A stretch of DNA of 64,000 nt, taken from Megascapheus bottae (lineage: Eukaryota > Chordata > Mammalia > Rodentia > Geomyidae). The DNA lies in contig JANJXV010000159.1 in NCBI GenBank assembly GCA_024803745.1, positions 680,498 to 744,497 on the forward strand, read 5' to 3'. Shown in pieces: positions 13,861 through 29,010 of this stretch; position 1 is the first letter of the stretch; each line of letters begins with the position of its first letter. The notes under the pieces were generated by a model. It did not search any database. It was not told the origin of the DNA and saw only the letters and a list, made by a program, of their open reading frames with translations. A program made the position numbers and the translations under genes.

Positions 13861-14390
13861 CCATTCTGACTTCACACACCTCCATTCTATGACTTCACAC
13901 ACCTCCATTCTATGACTTCACACACCTCCATTCTGTGACTTCACGCACCTCCATTCTGAGTTGACACACCTCCATTCTGTGACTTCATACTCCTCCATTC
14001 TGACTTCACACAGCTCCATTCTATGACTTCACACACCTCCATTCTATGACTTCACACACTTCCATTGTGACATCACACACCTCCATTCTATGAGTTCACA
14101 CACTTCCATTCTGACTTCACACACCTCCATTCTATGACTTCACACACCTCCATTCTGAATTCACACAGCTCCATTCTGTGACTTCACCAAACTCCATTCT
14201 ATGATTTCACACACCTCCATACTATGTCTTCACACACCTCCATCTATGACTTCACACACCTCCATTCTGAGTTCACACACCTCCATTTTATGACTTCACA
14301 CACCATTCTGTGACTTCACACACTTCCATTGTGACGTCACACACCTCAATCCTATGAGTTCACACACCTCCATTGTATGACTTCACACAC
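13860..14390 (+). repeat. Lead-in segment of family E, shared with 46.9-47.5 and 48.8-49.15 kb
   Basis: The ordered variants GAGTTGACACACC, CACAGCTCC, CTTCCATTGTGACATC, TTCTGAATTCACACAG, GACTTCACCAAACTCC and CATACTATGTCTTC occur here, at about 46,930-47,320 and at about 48,830-49,160. The shortened CACACACCATTCTGTG monomer near 14,300 is also found near 47,386. This segment links E to the material that feeds family G. Confidence 0.75.
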
Positions 14391-17290
14391 CTCCTCTGAC
14401 TTCACACACCCCCATTCTATGACTTCACAAACCTCCATTCTGTGACTTCACACACCTCCATTCTGTGACTTCACACACCGCCATTCTATGACAACACACA
14501 CCTCCATACTATGACATCACACACCTCCTTTCCTTGATTTCACACACCTCCATTGTTTGACTTCACACACCTCCATTCTATGACCGCACACAGCTCCATT
14601 CTATGACTTCACACCCTTCTCTTCTCTGACTTCACACACCTGCATTCTATGACTTCACACACCTCCATTCTATGACTTCACACACCTGCATTCTGACTTC
14701 ACAAACCTCCTTTCTATTACTTCAAACACCGCCATTCTATGACTTCACACACCTCCATTCTATGACTTCACACACCTCCTTTCTGTGACTTCACACACTT
14801 CCATTGTTTGACTTCACAAAGCTCCATTCCATGACTTCACACACCTACATTCGGTGACTTCAAACACCTCGATTCTATGACTTCACACACCACCATTCTA
14901 TGATTTCACGCACCTCCATTCTGTGTCTTCACATACCTCCATTTTATGACTTCACACACCTCCATTCTATGACATCACACACCTCCTTTCTGTGACTTCA
15001 CAAACCTCCATTTTTTACTTCAAACACCTCCATTCTATGACTTCAAACAGCTCCATTGTGAATTCACACTCCTCGATTCTATGAGTTCACTCACCTCCAT
15101 TCTCTCACTTCACACACCTCCATTCTGTGACTTCACACACTTCCATTTGATTACTTCACACACCTCCATTGTGACTTCACACACCTCCATTCCATGAGTT
15201 CCCACACCTCCAATCTATGACTTCACACCTGCATTCTATGAGTTCACACACCTCCATTCTATGACTTCACACACCTCCGTTCTGTGACTTCACACACCTG
15301 CATTCTATGACTTCACACACCTCCATTCTATGACTTCACACCTCCATTCTGACTTCACACACCTCCATTCTCTGACTTCACACACCTCCATTCTATGACT
15401 TCACACACCTTCATTCTTACTTCACAAACATACATTCTATGACTTCACACACCTCCATTCTATGACTTCACACACATCCATTCTGTGACTACACACACCT
15501 CCTTTCTTTGTTCACACACCTCAATTCTGTGACTTCACATATCTCCATTCTGACTTCACACACCTCCATTCTATGAGTTCACACACCTCCATTCTATAAC
15601 TTCACACACCTCCATTCTATGACTTCACACACCTCCATTCTGAGTTTACACACCTCCATTCTGTGACTTCATACACCTCCGTTCTGACTTCACACAGCTC
15701 CATTCTATGACTTCACATACCTCCATTCTTTGCCGTCACACACCTCCATTTCATGACATCACACACCTTCATTCTTACTTCACAAACGTCCATTCTATAA
15801 GTTCACACACCTCCATTCTATAACTTCACGCACCTCCATTCTTTGACTTCACACACCTCCATTCTATGACTTCACATACCTCCATTCTGTGACTTCACAC
15901 ACCTCCATTCTATGACTTCACACACTTCCATTGTGACGTCACACACCTCCATTCTATGAGTTCACAAACCTGCGTTCTGACTTCACACACCCCCATTCTA
16001 TGACTTCACACACCTCCATTCTGAATTCACACAGCTCCATTCATTGACTTCACCAAACTCCATTCTATGATTTCACACACCTCCATACTATGTCTTCATA
16101 CACCTCCATCTATGACGTCACACACCTCCATTCTGAGTTCACACACCTCCATTCTGTGACTTCACACACTTCCAATCTGACTTCACACACCTCCATTTTA
16201 TGACTTCACACACATCCATTCTGTGACTTCACACCCTTCCATTGTGAGGTCACACACCTCAATCCTATGAGTTCACACACCTCCATTCTATGACTTCACA
16301 CACCTCCATTCTGACTTCACAAACCTCTATTCTATGACTTCGCACACCTCCATTCTGACATCACACACCTCCATTCTATGACTTCACAGACTTCGAATCT
16401 GTGACTTCACTTATCTCCACTCTATGACTTCACCCACCTCCATTCTGTGACTTCACACACCTCCATTCTATGACTTCACACAGCTCCATTGTATGAGTAC
16501 ACACACCTCCATTGTATGACTTCACACAACTCCATTCTGTGATTTCGCAAAACTGCATTCTATGGTTCAAAAACCACCATTCTGTGACTTCACACACCTC
16601 CATTCTATGACTTCATACACCTCCATCTATGACTTCACACACCTCCATTCTGAGTTCACACACCTCCATTCTCTGACTTCACACACCTCCATCCTGTGAC
16701 TTAACACACCTCCATTCTATGACTTCACAGACCTCCATTCTGTGACTTCACACACCTTTATTGTTTGACTTCACAAACCTCCATTCTGGGACTTCACACA
16801 CCTCCATTGTGAGTTCACACACCTCCATTCTGTGACTTCACACACCTCCATTCTGAGTTCAGACATCTCCATCTGTGACTTCACACACCTCCATTCTGAC
16901 TTTACACTCCTCCATTCTATGAGTGCACACACCTGCATTCTGTGACTGCACACACCTCCATTCTATGACTTCACACACCTCCATTGTGACTTCACACACC
17001 TTCATTCTATGAGTTCACAAACCTGCATTCCGACTTCACACACGTCCATTCTGTGACTTCACACACTTTCCTTCTGACTTCAAACACTTCCATTCTATGA
17101 CTTCGCCCACATCCATTCTGACCTCACACTATTCCATTCTGTGACTTCAGACACCTCCACTCTATGATTTCACACACCTCCATTGTGAATTCACAAACCC
17201 CCATTCTATGAGTTCAAACACCTCTATTCTCTGACTTCACACAGCTCGATTCTGTGACTTCACACACCTCCATTCTATGAGTTCACACAC
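14390..17290 (+). repeat. Family E higher-order repeat, copy E1 (~2.84 kb period)
   Basis: Landmarks: CACCGCCATTCTATGAC (about 14,477), TGACCGCACACAGCTCC (14,581), CACCCTTCTCTTCTCTGAC (about 14,611), TTCGGTGACTTCAAACACC (14,851), CCATTTTTTACTTC (about 15,008) and TTTGATTACTTCAC (about 15,146). Equivalent E2 landmarks are 2,835 bp downstream. From about 16,310 to 16,830 E1 carries a tail (TTCGAATCTGTGAC, TATGGTTCAAAAACC, CACCTTTATTGTTTGAC, TTCTGGGACTTC) shared with E3 but not E2. It then continues to 17,290 in C/D-connector sequence. Confidence 0.85.
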
Positions 17291-20005
17291 CTCCATTCTG
17301 TGACTTCACACACCGCCATTCTATGACAACAGACACCTCCATACTATGACATCACACACCTCCTTTCCTTGACTTCACACACCTCCATTGTTTGACTTCA
17401 CACACCTCCATTCTATGACCGCACACAGCTCCATTCTATGACTTCACACCCTTCTCTTCTCTGACTTCACACACTTGCATTCTATGACTTCACACACCTC
17501 CATTCTATGACTTCACACACCTGCATTCTGACTTCACAAACCTCCTTTCTATGACTTCAAACATCGCCATTCTATGACTTCACACACCTCCATTCTATGA
17601 CTTCACACACCTCCTTTCTGTGACTTCACACACTTCCATTGTTTGACTTCACAAAGCTCCATTCCATGACTTTACACACCTACATTCGGTGACTTCAAAC
17701 ACCTCGATTCTATGACTTCACACACCACCATTCTATGATTTCACGCACCTCCATTCTGTGTCTTCACATACCTCCATTTTATGACTTCACACACCTCCAT
17801 TCTATGACATCACACACCTCCTTTCTGTGACTTCACAAACCTCCATTTTTTACTTCAAACACCTCCATTCTATGACTTCAAACAGCTCCATTGTGAATTC
17901 ACACACCTCCATTCTATGAGTTCACACACCTCCATTCTATCACTTCACACACCTCCATTCTGTGACTTCACACACTTCCATTTGATTACTTCACACACCT
18001 CCATTGTGACTTCACACACCTCCATTCCATGAGTTCCCACACCTCCAATCTATGACTTCACACCTGCATTCTATGAGTTCACACACCTCCATTCTATGAC
18101 TTCACACACCTCCGTTCTGTGACTTCACACACCTGCATTCTATGACTTCACACACCTCCATTCTATGACTTCACACCTCCATTCTGACTTCACACACCTC
18201 CATTCTGACTTCACACAACTCCATTCTATGACTTCACACACCTTCATTCTTACTTCACAAACATACATTCTATGACTTCACACACCTCCATTCTATGACT
18301 TCACACACCTCCATTCTGTGACTACACACACCTCCATTCTGTGTTCACACACCTCAATTCTGTGACTTCACATATCTCCATTCTGACTTCACACACCTCC
18401 ATTCTATGAGTTCACACACCTCCATTCTATGACTTCACACACCTCCATTCTATGACTTCACACACCTCCATTCTGAGTTTACACACCTCCATTCTGTGAC
18501 TTCATACACCTCCGTTCTGACTTCACACAGCTCCATTCTATGACTTCACATACCTCCATTCTTTGCCGTCACACACCTCCATTTCATGACATCACACACC
18601 TTCATTCTTACTTCACAAACGTCCATTCTATAAGTTCACACACCTCCATTCTATAACTTCACGCACCTCCATTCTTTGACTTCACACACCTCCATTCTAT
18701 GACTTCACATACCTCCATTCTGTGACTTCACACACCTCCATTCTATGACTTCACACACTTCCATTGTGACGTCACACACCTCCATTCTATGAGTTCACAA
18801 ACCTGCGTTCTGACTTCACACACCCCCATTCTATGACTTCACACACCTCCATTCTTAATTCACACAGCTCCATTCATTGACTTCACCAAAATCCATTCTA
18901 TGATTTCACACACCTCCATACTATGTCTTCATACACCTCCATCTATGACGTCACACACCTCCATTCTGAGTTCACACACCTCCATTCTGTGACTTCACAC
19001 ACTTCCATTCTGACTTCACACACCTCCATTTTATGACTTCACACACATCCATTCTGTGACTTCACACTCTTCCATTGTGAGGTCACACACCTCAATCCTA
19101 TGAGTTCACACACCTCCATTCTATGACTTCACACACCTCCATTCTATGAGTTCACCCACCTCCATTATATGACTTAACAAAACTCCATTCTGTGACTTCA
19201 CACACCTTCATTCTATGGCTACACACACCTCCATTCTGTGACTTCACACACCTCCATTCTATGACTTCACACACCTCCATTCTATGACTTCACACACTTC
19301 CAATCTGTGAATGACACACGATCATTCTTACTTCACAAACATCCATTATGTGACTTCACACACCTCCATTCTATGACTTCACACACCTCCTCTGACTTCA
19401 CACACCTCCATTCTATGACTTCACACACCTCCATTGTGACTTCACACAACTCCATTCTATGAGGTCACACACCTCAATTCTATGACTTCACACACCTCCA
19501 TTCTATGAGTTCAACCACCTCCATTGTATGACTTAACAAAACTCCATTCTATGACTTCACACACCTTCATTCCATGGCTTCACACACCTCCATTCTATGA
19601 CTTCACACACCTCCATTCTATGACTTCACACACCTCCATTCTATGACTTCACACACTTCCAATCTGTGAATCACACGCGATCATTCTTACTTCACAAACA
19701 TCCATTATATGACTTCACACACCTCCATTCTATGACTTCACACACCTCCTCTGACTTCACACACCTCCATTCTATCACTTCACACACCTCCTCTGACCTC
19801 ACACACCTCCATTCTGTGACTTCACACACCTCCATTCTGTGATTCACACACGTTCATTCTTACTTCACAAATATCCATTCTATGACTTCACACACCTCCA
19901 TTCTATGACTTCACACACCTCCATTCTGAGTTCACACTCCTCCATTCTATGACTGCACACACCTCCATTCTGTGACTGCACACACCTCCATTCTATGACT
20001 TCACA
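17290..20005 (+). repeat. Family E higher-order repeat, copy E2
   Basis: TGACCGCACACAGCTCC at 17,416 and TTCGGTGAC at 17,686 lie 2,835 bp after their E1 equivalents. After about 19,130 E2 departs from E1 and E3: in place of the TATGGTTCAAAAACC tail it carries module C sequence (GACTTAACAAAACTCC, ATGAGGTCAC at 19,459, CGATCATTCTTACTTC), again as a duplicated pair. E2 is thus a mosaic of an E head and a C tail. Confidence 0.85.
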
Positions 20006-22270
20006 CACCTCCTCTGACTTCACACACCTCCATTCTATGACTTCACAAACCTCCATTCTGTGCCTTCACACACCTCCATTCTGTGACCTCACACACCGCC
20101 ATTCTATGACAACACACACCTCCATACTATGACATTACACACCTCCTTTCCTTGACTTCACACACCTCCATTGTTTGACTTCACACACCTCCATTCTATG
20201 ACCGCACACAGCTCCATTCTATGACTTCACTCCCTTCTCTTCTCTGACTTCACACACCTGCATTCTATGACTTCACACACCTCCATTCTATGACTTCACA
20301 CACCTGCATTCTGACTTCACAAACCTCCTTTCTATGACTTCAAACACCGCCATTCTATGACTTCACACACCTCCATTCTATGACTTCACACACCTCCTTT
20401 CTGTGACTTCACACACTTCCATTGTTTGACTTCACAAAGCTCCATTCCATGACTTCACACACCTACATTCGGTGACTTCAAACACCTCGATTCTATGACT
20501 TCACACACCGCCATTCTATGATTTCACGTACCTCCATTCTGTGTCTTCACATACCTCCATTTTATGACTTCACACACCTCCATTTTATGACATCACACAC
20601 CTCCTTTCTGTGACTTCACAAACCTCCATTTTTTACTTCAAACACCTCCATTCTATGACTTCAAACAGCTCCATTGTGAATTCACACACCTCCATTCTAT
20701 GAGTGCACACACCTCCATTCTATCACTTCACACACCTCCATTCTGTGACTTCACACACTTCCATTTGATTACTTCACACATCTCCATTGTGACTTCACAC
20801 ACCTCCATTCCATGAGTTCCCACACCTCCAATCTATGACTTCACACCTCCATTCTATGACTTCACACACCTTCATTCTTACTTCACAAACATACATTCTA
20901 TGACTTCACACACCTCCATTCTATGACTTCACACACCTCCATTCTGTGACTACACACACCTCCATTCTGTGTTCACACACCTCAATTCTGTGACTTCACA
21001 TATCTCCATTCTGACTTCACACACCTCCATTCTATGAGTTCACACACCTCCATTCTATGACTTCACACACCTCCATTCTATGACTTCACACACCTCCATT
21101 CTGAGTTTACACACCTCCATTCTGTTACTTCATACACCTCCGTTCTGACTTCACACAGCTCCATTCTATGACTTCACATACCTCCATTCTTTGCCGTCAC
21201 ACACCTCCATTTCATGACATCACACACCTTCATTCTTACTTCACAAACGTCCATTCTATAAGTTCACACACCTCCATTCTATAACTTCACGCACATCCAT
21301 TCTTTGACTTCACACACCTCCATTCTATGACTTCACATACCTCCATTCTGTGACTTCACACACCTCCATTCTATGACTTCACACACTTCCATTGTGACGT
21401 CACACACCTCCATTCTATGAGTTCACAAACCTGCGTTCTGACTTCACACACCCCCATTCTATGACTTCACACACCTCCATTCTTAATTCACACAGCTCCT
21501 TTCATTGACTTCACCAAACTCCATTCTATGATTTCACACACCTCCATACTATGTCTTCATACACCTCCATCTATGACGTCACACACCTCCATTCTGAGTT
21601 CACACACCTCCATTCTGTGACTTCACACACTTCCATTCTGACTACACACACCTCCATTTTATGACTTCACACACATCCATTCTGTGACTTCACACCCTTC
21701 CATTGTGAGGTCACACACCTCAATCCTATGAGTTCACACACCTCCATTCTATGACTTCACACACCTCCATTCTGACTTCACAAACCTCTATTCTATGACT
21801 TCGCACACCTCCATTCTGACATCACACACCTCCATTCTATGACTTCACAGACTTCGAATCTGTGACTTCACTTATCTCCACTTTATGACTTCACCCACCT
21901 CCATTCTGTGACTTCACACACCTCCATTCTATGACTTCACACAGCTCCATTGTATGAGTTCACACACCTCCATTGTATGACTTCACACAACTCCATTCTG
22001 TGATTTCGCACAACTGCATTCTATGGTTCAAAAACCACCATTCTGTGACTTCACACACCTCCATTCTATGACTTCATACACCTCCATCTATGACTTCACA
22101 CACCTCCATTCTGAGTTCACACACCTCCATTCTCTGACTTCACACACCTCCATCCTGTGACTTAACACACCTCCATTCTATGACTTCACAGACCTCCATT
22201 CTGTGACTTCACACACCTTTATTGTTTGACTTCACACAGCTCCATTCTGGGACTTCACACACCTCCATTG
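20005..22270 (+). repeat. Family E higher-order repeat, copy E3
   Basis: TGACCGCACACAGCTCC at 20,199 and TTCGGTGAC at 20,469 are 2,783 bp after the E2 equivalents. E3 lacks several monomers present in E1 and E2 after the CTCCAATCTATGACTTC landmark (about 20,830). Its tail, about 21,770-22,270, matches the E1 tail at an offset of 5,458 (TTCGAATCTGTGAC, TATGGTTCAAAAACC, TTTATTGTTTGAC, TTCTGGGACTTC), which skips the E2 version. Confidence 0.85.
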
Positions 22271-24940
22271 TGAGTTCACACACCTCCATTCTGTGACTTC
22301 ACACACCTCCATTCTGTGACTTCACACACCTCCATTCTGTGACTTCACAAATCTCCATTCTGTGACTTCACACACCTCCATTCTATGACTTCACACACCT
22401 CCATTCTGTGACTTCACACACCTCCATTTTGACTTCACACACTTCCATTTTTTGACTTCACACACCTCCATTCTGTGACTTCACACACCACCATTGTTTG
22501 ACATCACACACGTCCATTTTTGTACTTCACACACCTCCATTCTATGACTTCACACACCTCCATTCTATGACTTCACACACCTCCATTCTGAGTTCACACA
22601 CCTCCATTCTGTGACTTCACACACCTCCATTCGATGACTTCACACACCTTCATTGTGACTTCACACACCTCCATTCCATGAGTTCACTCACCTCCAATCT
22701 ATGACTTCACACCTCCATTCTGACTTCACACACCTCCATTCTGTCACTTCACAAACCTACATTCTATGGCTTCACACACCTCCATTCTGTGACTTCACAC
22801 ACCTCCTCTGACTTCACACACCTCCATTCTATGACTTCACACACCACCTCTGACTTCACACACCTCCATTCTGTGACTTCACACACCTCCATTCTGTGAT
22901 TCACACACGTTCATTCTTACTTCACAAACATCCATTCTATGACTTCACACACCTCCTTTCTATGACTTCACACACCTCCATTCTATGACTTCACACACCT
23001 CCATTCTGTGTCTTTACACACCACTATTCTGAGTTCACACACCTCCATTCTGTGACTGCATACACCTCCATTCTGACTTCACACACCTCCTTTCTGTGAC
23101 TTCACACACTTCCATTGTTTGACTTCACAAAGCTCCATTCCATGACTTCACACACCTGCATTCCATGACTTCACATTCCCCCATTCTGTGACTTCACACA
23201 CCTCCATTCTATGACTTCACACACCTCCATTCTATGACATCACACACTTATTTTCTGTGACTTCACACACCTCCATTCTATGACTTCACGCACGTCCATT
23301 TTATGACTTCACACACTTCCATTCTATAACTTCACACACTTCCATTCTGTGACTTCACCCACCTTCCTTCTGAATTCAAACGCTTCCATTCTGAGTTCCA
23401 ACACCTCCATTCTATGAATTCACACAACTCCATTCCATGACTTCACACACCTCCAATCTGACTTCACACACCTCCATTCTGTGACTTCACACACCTCCAT
23501 TCTATGACTTCATACACCTCCATTGTGACTTCACACAACTCCATTCTATGACTTCACACACCTCCATTCTGTCTTCACACACCTCCATTCTATGACTTCC
23601 CAAACCTCCGTTCCGACTTCACACACCTCCATTCTATGATTTCGCACACCTCCATTCTATGATTTCGCACACCTCCATTCTGTGACTTCACACCCTCCAT
23701 TCTATGACTTCACACAGCTCCATTGTATGAGTTCACACACCTCCATTCTATGACTTCACACAACTCCATTCTGTGACTTCACACACCTACATTCTATGGC
23801 TTCACACACCTCCATTCTATGACTTCACACACCTCCTCTCACTTCACACACCTCCATTCTATGACTTCACACACCACCTCTGACTTCACACACCTCCATT
23901 CTGTGACTTCACATACCTCCATTCTCTGACTCACACACGTTTATTCTTACTTCACAAACATCAATTCTATGACTTCACACAACTCCATTCTATGACTTCA
24001 CACACCTCCATTCTATGACTTCACACACCTCCATTCTGTGTCTTTACACACCTCTATTCTGATTTCACACACCTCCATTCTGTGACTTCATACACCTCCA
24101 TTCTGACTTCACACACCTCCATTCTGTGACTTCACACAACTCCATTCTATGACTTCATTCACCTCCATTGTGACTTCACACACCTCCATTCTATGAGTTC
24201 ACACACCTCCATTCTGAGTTCACACATCTCCCTTCTGTGACTTCACACACCTCCATTCTGACTTCACACACCTACATTCTATGACTGCACACACCTCCAT
24301 TCTGTGACTTCACACACCTCCATTGTGACTTCACACACCTTCATTCTATGAGTTCACACACCTCCATTCCGACTTCACACACTTCCATTCTTTGACTTGA
24401 TACACCTTCCTTCTGACTTCAAACACTTCCATTCTATGACTTCTCAAATCTCCATTCTGAGCCCACACTCTTCCATTCTGTGACTTCAGACACCTCCATT
24501 CTATGACTTCACACACCTCCATTGTGACTTCACACAACTCCATTCTATGAGGTCACACACCTCCGTTCTGTGACTAAACCCACCTCCATTGTGTGATTTC
24601 ACACACCTCCATTCTGTGACTTCACACACCCCCATTCTGACCTCACACAACTCCATTCGGTGACTTCACACACCTCCATTCTGTGACTTCACACACCTCC
24701 ATTCTATGAATTCACTCAACTCCATTCTATGAGTTCACACACCTCCATTCTATGACTTCACACACCTCCATTCTTTAACTTCACACACCTCCATTCTATG
24801 ACTTCACACACCTCCATTCTATGAGTTCACACATCTCAATTCTATGACTTCACACACCTCCATTCTGTCACTTCACGCACCTGCATTCTATGATGTCACA
24901 ATCCTCCATTCTGTGACTTCACACAACTCCATTCTGTGAC
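22270..24940 (+). repeat. Family B module, copy B2
   Basis: After a TGTGAC-monomer run (22,280-22,400) the B landmarks follow in order: CTCCATTTTGAC (22,419), CATTGTTTGACTTCACAAAG (about 23,114), GATTTCGCACACC pair (about 23,637), TTCTCTGACTCACAC (23,923), TTACACACCTCTATTC (24,044), CTCAAATCTCC (about 24,443). B2 lacks about 113 bp near 22,730 that B3 has (five monomers including CCTGCATTCTATGAATTCAC). It ends abruptly after CACAATCCTCC at about 24,930, inside the B unit, where B3 begins. Confidence 0.85.
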
Positions 24941-27580
24941 TTCACACACCTCCATTTTGACTTCACACACTTCCATTTTTTGACTTCACACACCTCCATT
25001 CTGTGACTTCACACACCACCATTGTTTGACATCACACACGTCCATTTTTGTACTTCACACACCTCCATTCTATGACTTCACACACCTCCATTCTATGACT
25101 TCACACACCTCCATTCTGAGTTCACACACCTCCATTCTGTGACTTCACACACCTCCATTCGATGACTTCACACACCTTCATTGTGACTTCACACACCTCC
25201 ATTCCATGAGTTCACTCACCTCCAATCTATGACTTCACACCTCCATTCTATGAGTTCACACACCTCCATTCTATGACTTCACACACCTCCCTTCTGTGAC
25301 TTCACACACCTGCATTCTATGAATTCACCCACCTGCATTCTATGACTTCACACCTCCATTCTGACTTCACACACCTCCATTCTGTGACTTCACAAACCTA
25401 CATTCTATGGCTTCACACACCTCCATTCTGTGACTTCACACACCTCCTCTGACTTCACACACCTCCATTCTATGACTTCACACACCACCTCTGACTTCAC
25501 ACACCTCCATTCTGTGACTTCACACACCTCCATTCTGTGATTCACACACGTTCATTCTTACTTCACAAACATCCATTCTATGACTTCACACACCTCCTTT
25601 CTATGACTTCACACACCTCCATTCTATGACTTCACACACCTCCATTCTGTGTCTTTACACACCACTATTCTGAGTTCACACACCTCCATTCTGTGACTGC
25701 ATACACCTCCATTCTGACTTCACACACCTCCTTTCTGTGACTTCACACACTTCCATTGTTTGACTTCACAAAGCTCCATTCCATGACTTCACACACCTGC
25801 ATTCCATGACTTCACATTCCCCCATTCTGTGACTTCACACACCTCCATTCTATGACTTCACACACCTCCATTCTATGACATCACACACTTATTTTCTGTG
25901 ACTTCACACACCTCCATTCTATGACTTCACGCACGTCCATTTTATGACTTCACACACTTCCATTCTATAACTTCACACACTTCCATTCTGTGACTTCACC
26001 CACCTTCCTTCTGAATTCAAACGCTTCCATTCTGAGTTCCAACACCTCCATTCTATGAATTCACACAACTCCATTCCATGACTTCACACACCTCCAATCT
26101 GACTTCACACACCTCCATTCTGTGACTTCACACACCTCCATTCTATGACTTCATACACCTCCATTGTGACTTCACACAACTCCATTCTATGACTTCACAC
26201 ACCTCCATTCTGTCTTCACACACCTCCATTCTATGACTTCCCAAACCTCCGTTCCGACTTCACACACCTCCATTCTATGATTTCGCACACCTCCATTCTA
26301 TGATTTCGCACACCTCCATTCTGTGACTTCACACCCTCCATTCTATGACTTCACACAGCTCCATTGTATGAGTTCACACACCTCCATTCTATGACTTCAC
26401 ACAACTCCATTCTGTGACTTCACACACCTACATTCTATGGCTTCACACACCTCCATTCTATGACTTCACACACCTCCTCTCACTTCACACACCTCCATTC
26501 TATGACTTCACACACCACCTCTGACTTCACACACCTCCATTCTGTGACTTCACATACCTCCATTCTCTGACTCACACACGTTTATTCTTACTTCACAAAC
26601 ATCAATTCTATGACTTCACACAACTCCATTCTATGACTTCACACACCTCCATTCTATGACTTCACACACCTCCATTCTGTGTCTTTACACACCTCTATTC
26701 TGATTTCACACACCTCCATTCTGTGACTTCATACACCTCCATTCTGACTTCACACACCTCCATTCTGTGACTTCACACAACTCCATTCTATGACTTCATT
26801 CACCTCCATTGTGACTTCACACACCTCCATTCTATGAGTTCACACACCTCCATTCTGAGTTCACACATCTCCCTTCTGTGACTTCACACACCTCCATTCT
26901 GACTTCACACACCTACATTCTATGACTGCACACACCTCCATTCTGTGACTTCACACACCTCCATTGTGACTTCACACACCTTCATTCTATGAGTTCACAC
27001 ACCTCCATTCCGACTTCACACACTTCCATTCTTTGACTTGATACACCTTCCTTCTGACTTCAAACACTTCCATTCTATGACTTCTCAAATCTCCATTCTG
27101 AGCCCACACTCTTCCATTCTGTGACTTCAGACACCTCCATTCTATGACTTCACACACCTCCATTGTGACTTCACACAACTCCATTCTATGAGGTCACACA
27201 CCTCCGTTCTGTGACTAAACCCACCTCCATTGTGTGATTTCACACACCTCCATTCTGTGACTTCACACACCCCCATTCTGACCTCACACAATTCCATTCG
27301 GTGACTTCACACACCTCCATTCTGTGACTTCACACACCTCCATTCTATGAATTCACTCAACTCCATTCTATGAGTTCACACACCTCCATTCTATGACTTC
27401 ACACACCTCCATTCTTTAACTTCACACACCTCCATTCTATGACTTCACACACCTCCATTCTATGAGTTCACACACCTCAATTCTATGACTTCACACACCT
27501 CCATTCTGTCACTTCACGCACCTGCATTCTATGACTTCACAATCCTCCATTCTGTGACTTCACACAACTCCATTCTATGA
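24941..27580 (+). repeat. Family B module, copy B3 (2,641 bp after B2)
   Basis: This is almost a line-by-line copy of B2 at an offset of 2,641 bp after the 113 bp indel near 25,240-25,355 (offset 2,528 before it). The shared small variants include CACTATTCTGAG, CACATTCCCCCATTC, CACGCACGTCC and CTCTCACTTC. A single-base difference is CACACAATTCC (about 27,286) against CACACAACTCC (about 24,646). B3 runs on past 27,580 into the full 3' part of the B unit, which B2 lacks. Confidence 0.85.
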
Positions 27581-29010
27581 CTTCACACACCTCCATTCTA
27601 TGACATCACACAACTCCTTTCTGTGACTTCACACACCTCCATTGTTGACTTCACACACCTCCATTCTATGACTTCACACACCCCCATTCTATGACTTCAC
27701 ACACTTCCATTCTATGACTTCACACACTTGCATTCTATGACTTCACACACCTCCATTCTATGACTTCACACAACTCCATTCTGTGATTTCACACATCTCC
27801 ATTCTGAATTCACAAACCTCCATTCTATGACTTCACACACCTCAATTCTATGAATTCACACACCTCTCTTCTGTAACTTCACACACTTCGATTTTTTGAC
27901 TTCACAAACCTCGATTCCATGAATTCACACACCACCATTCTATGACTTCACAAACCTCTATTCTTTGATTTCACAGACCTCCATTTTGACTTCACACACC
28001 TCCATTGTGACTTCACACAACTCCATTCTATGAGGTCACACACCTCAATTCTATGACTTCACACACCTCCATTCTATGAGTTCACCCACCTCCATTGTAT
28101 GACTTAACAAAACTCCATTCTGTGACTTCACACACCTACATTCTATGGCTTCACACACCTCCATTCTGTGACTTCACACACCTCCATTCTATGACTTCAC
28201 ACACCTCCATTCTATGACTTCACACACTTCCAATCTGTGTATCACACACGATCATACTTACTTCACAAACATCCATTATATGACTTCACACACCTCCGTT
28301 CTATGACTTCACACACCTCCAATGACGTCACACACCTCCATTCTATCATTTCACACACCTCTTCTGACCTCACACACCTCCATTCTGTGACTTCACACAC
28401 CTCCATTCTGTGATTCACACACGTTCATTCTTACTTCAAAAATATCCATTCTATGACTTCACACACCTCCATTCTATGACTTCACACACCTCCATTCTGA
28501 GTTCACACATCTCCATCTGTGACTTCACACACCTCCATTCTGACTTCACACTCCTCCATTCTATGAGTGCACACACCTCCATTCTGTGACTGCACACACC
28601 TCCATTCTATGACTTCACACTCCTCCATTGTGAGTTCACACACCTTCATTCTATGAGTTCACAAACCTCCATTCCGACTTCACACACCTCCATTCTGTGA
28701 CTTCACACGCTTTCCTTCTGACTTCAAACACTTCCATTCTATGACTTCGCCCACATCCATTCTGACCTCACACTCTTCCATTCTGTGACTTCAGACACCT
28801 CCACTCTATGATTTCACACACCTCCATTGTGAATTCACAAACCCCCATTCTATGAGTTCAAACACCTCTATTCTCTGACTTCACACAGCTCGATTCTGTG
28901 ACTTCACACAGCTCCATTCTATGAGTTCACACACCTCCATTCTGTGACTTTACACACCTTCATTCTATGAGTTCACAGACCTCCATTCCGACTTCACACA
29001 CCTCCATTCT
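27581..29010 (+). repeat. B3 tail plus C module and C/D connector
   Basis: 27,581-27,990 matches the B tail (TTGTTGACTTC, CACTTGCATTC, GATTTTTTGACTTCAC, CTCGATTCCATGAATTC), also found at about 33,900-34,320. 28,000-28,270 is a single C module. 28,370-29,000 is the connector known from 12,240-12,870 (GACTTCGCCCACATCC, GACCTCACACTCTTCC, CTCTATTCTCTGAC). No gene is present. Confidence 0.75.
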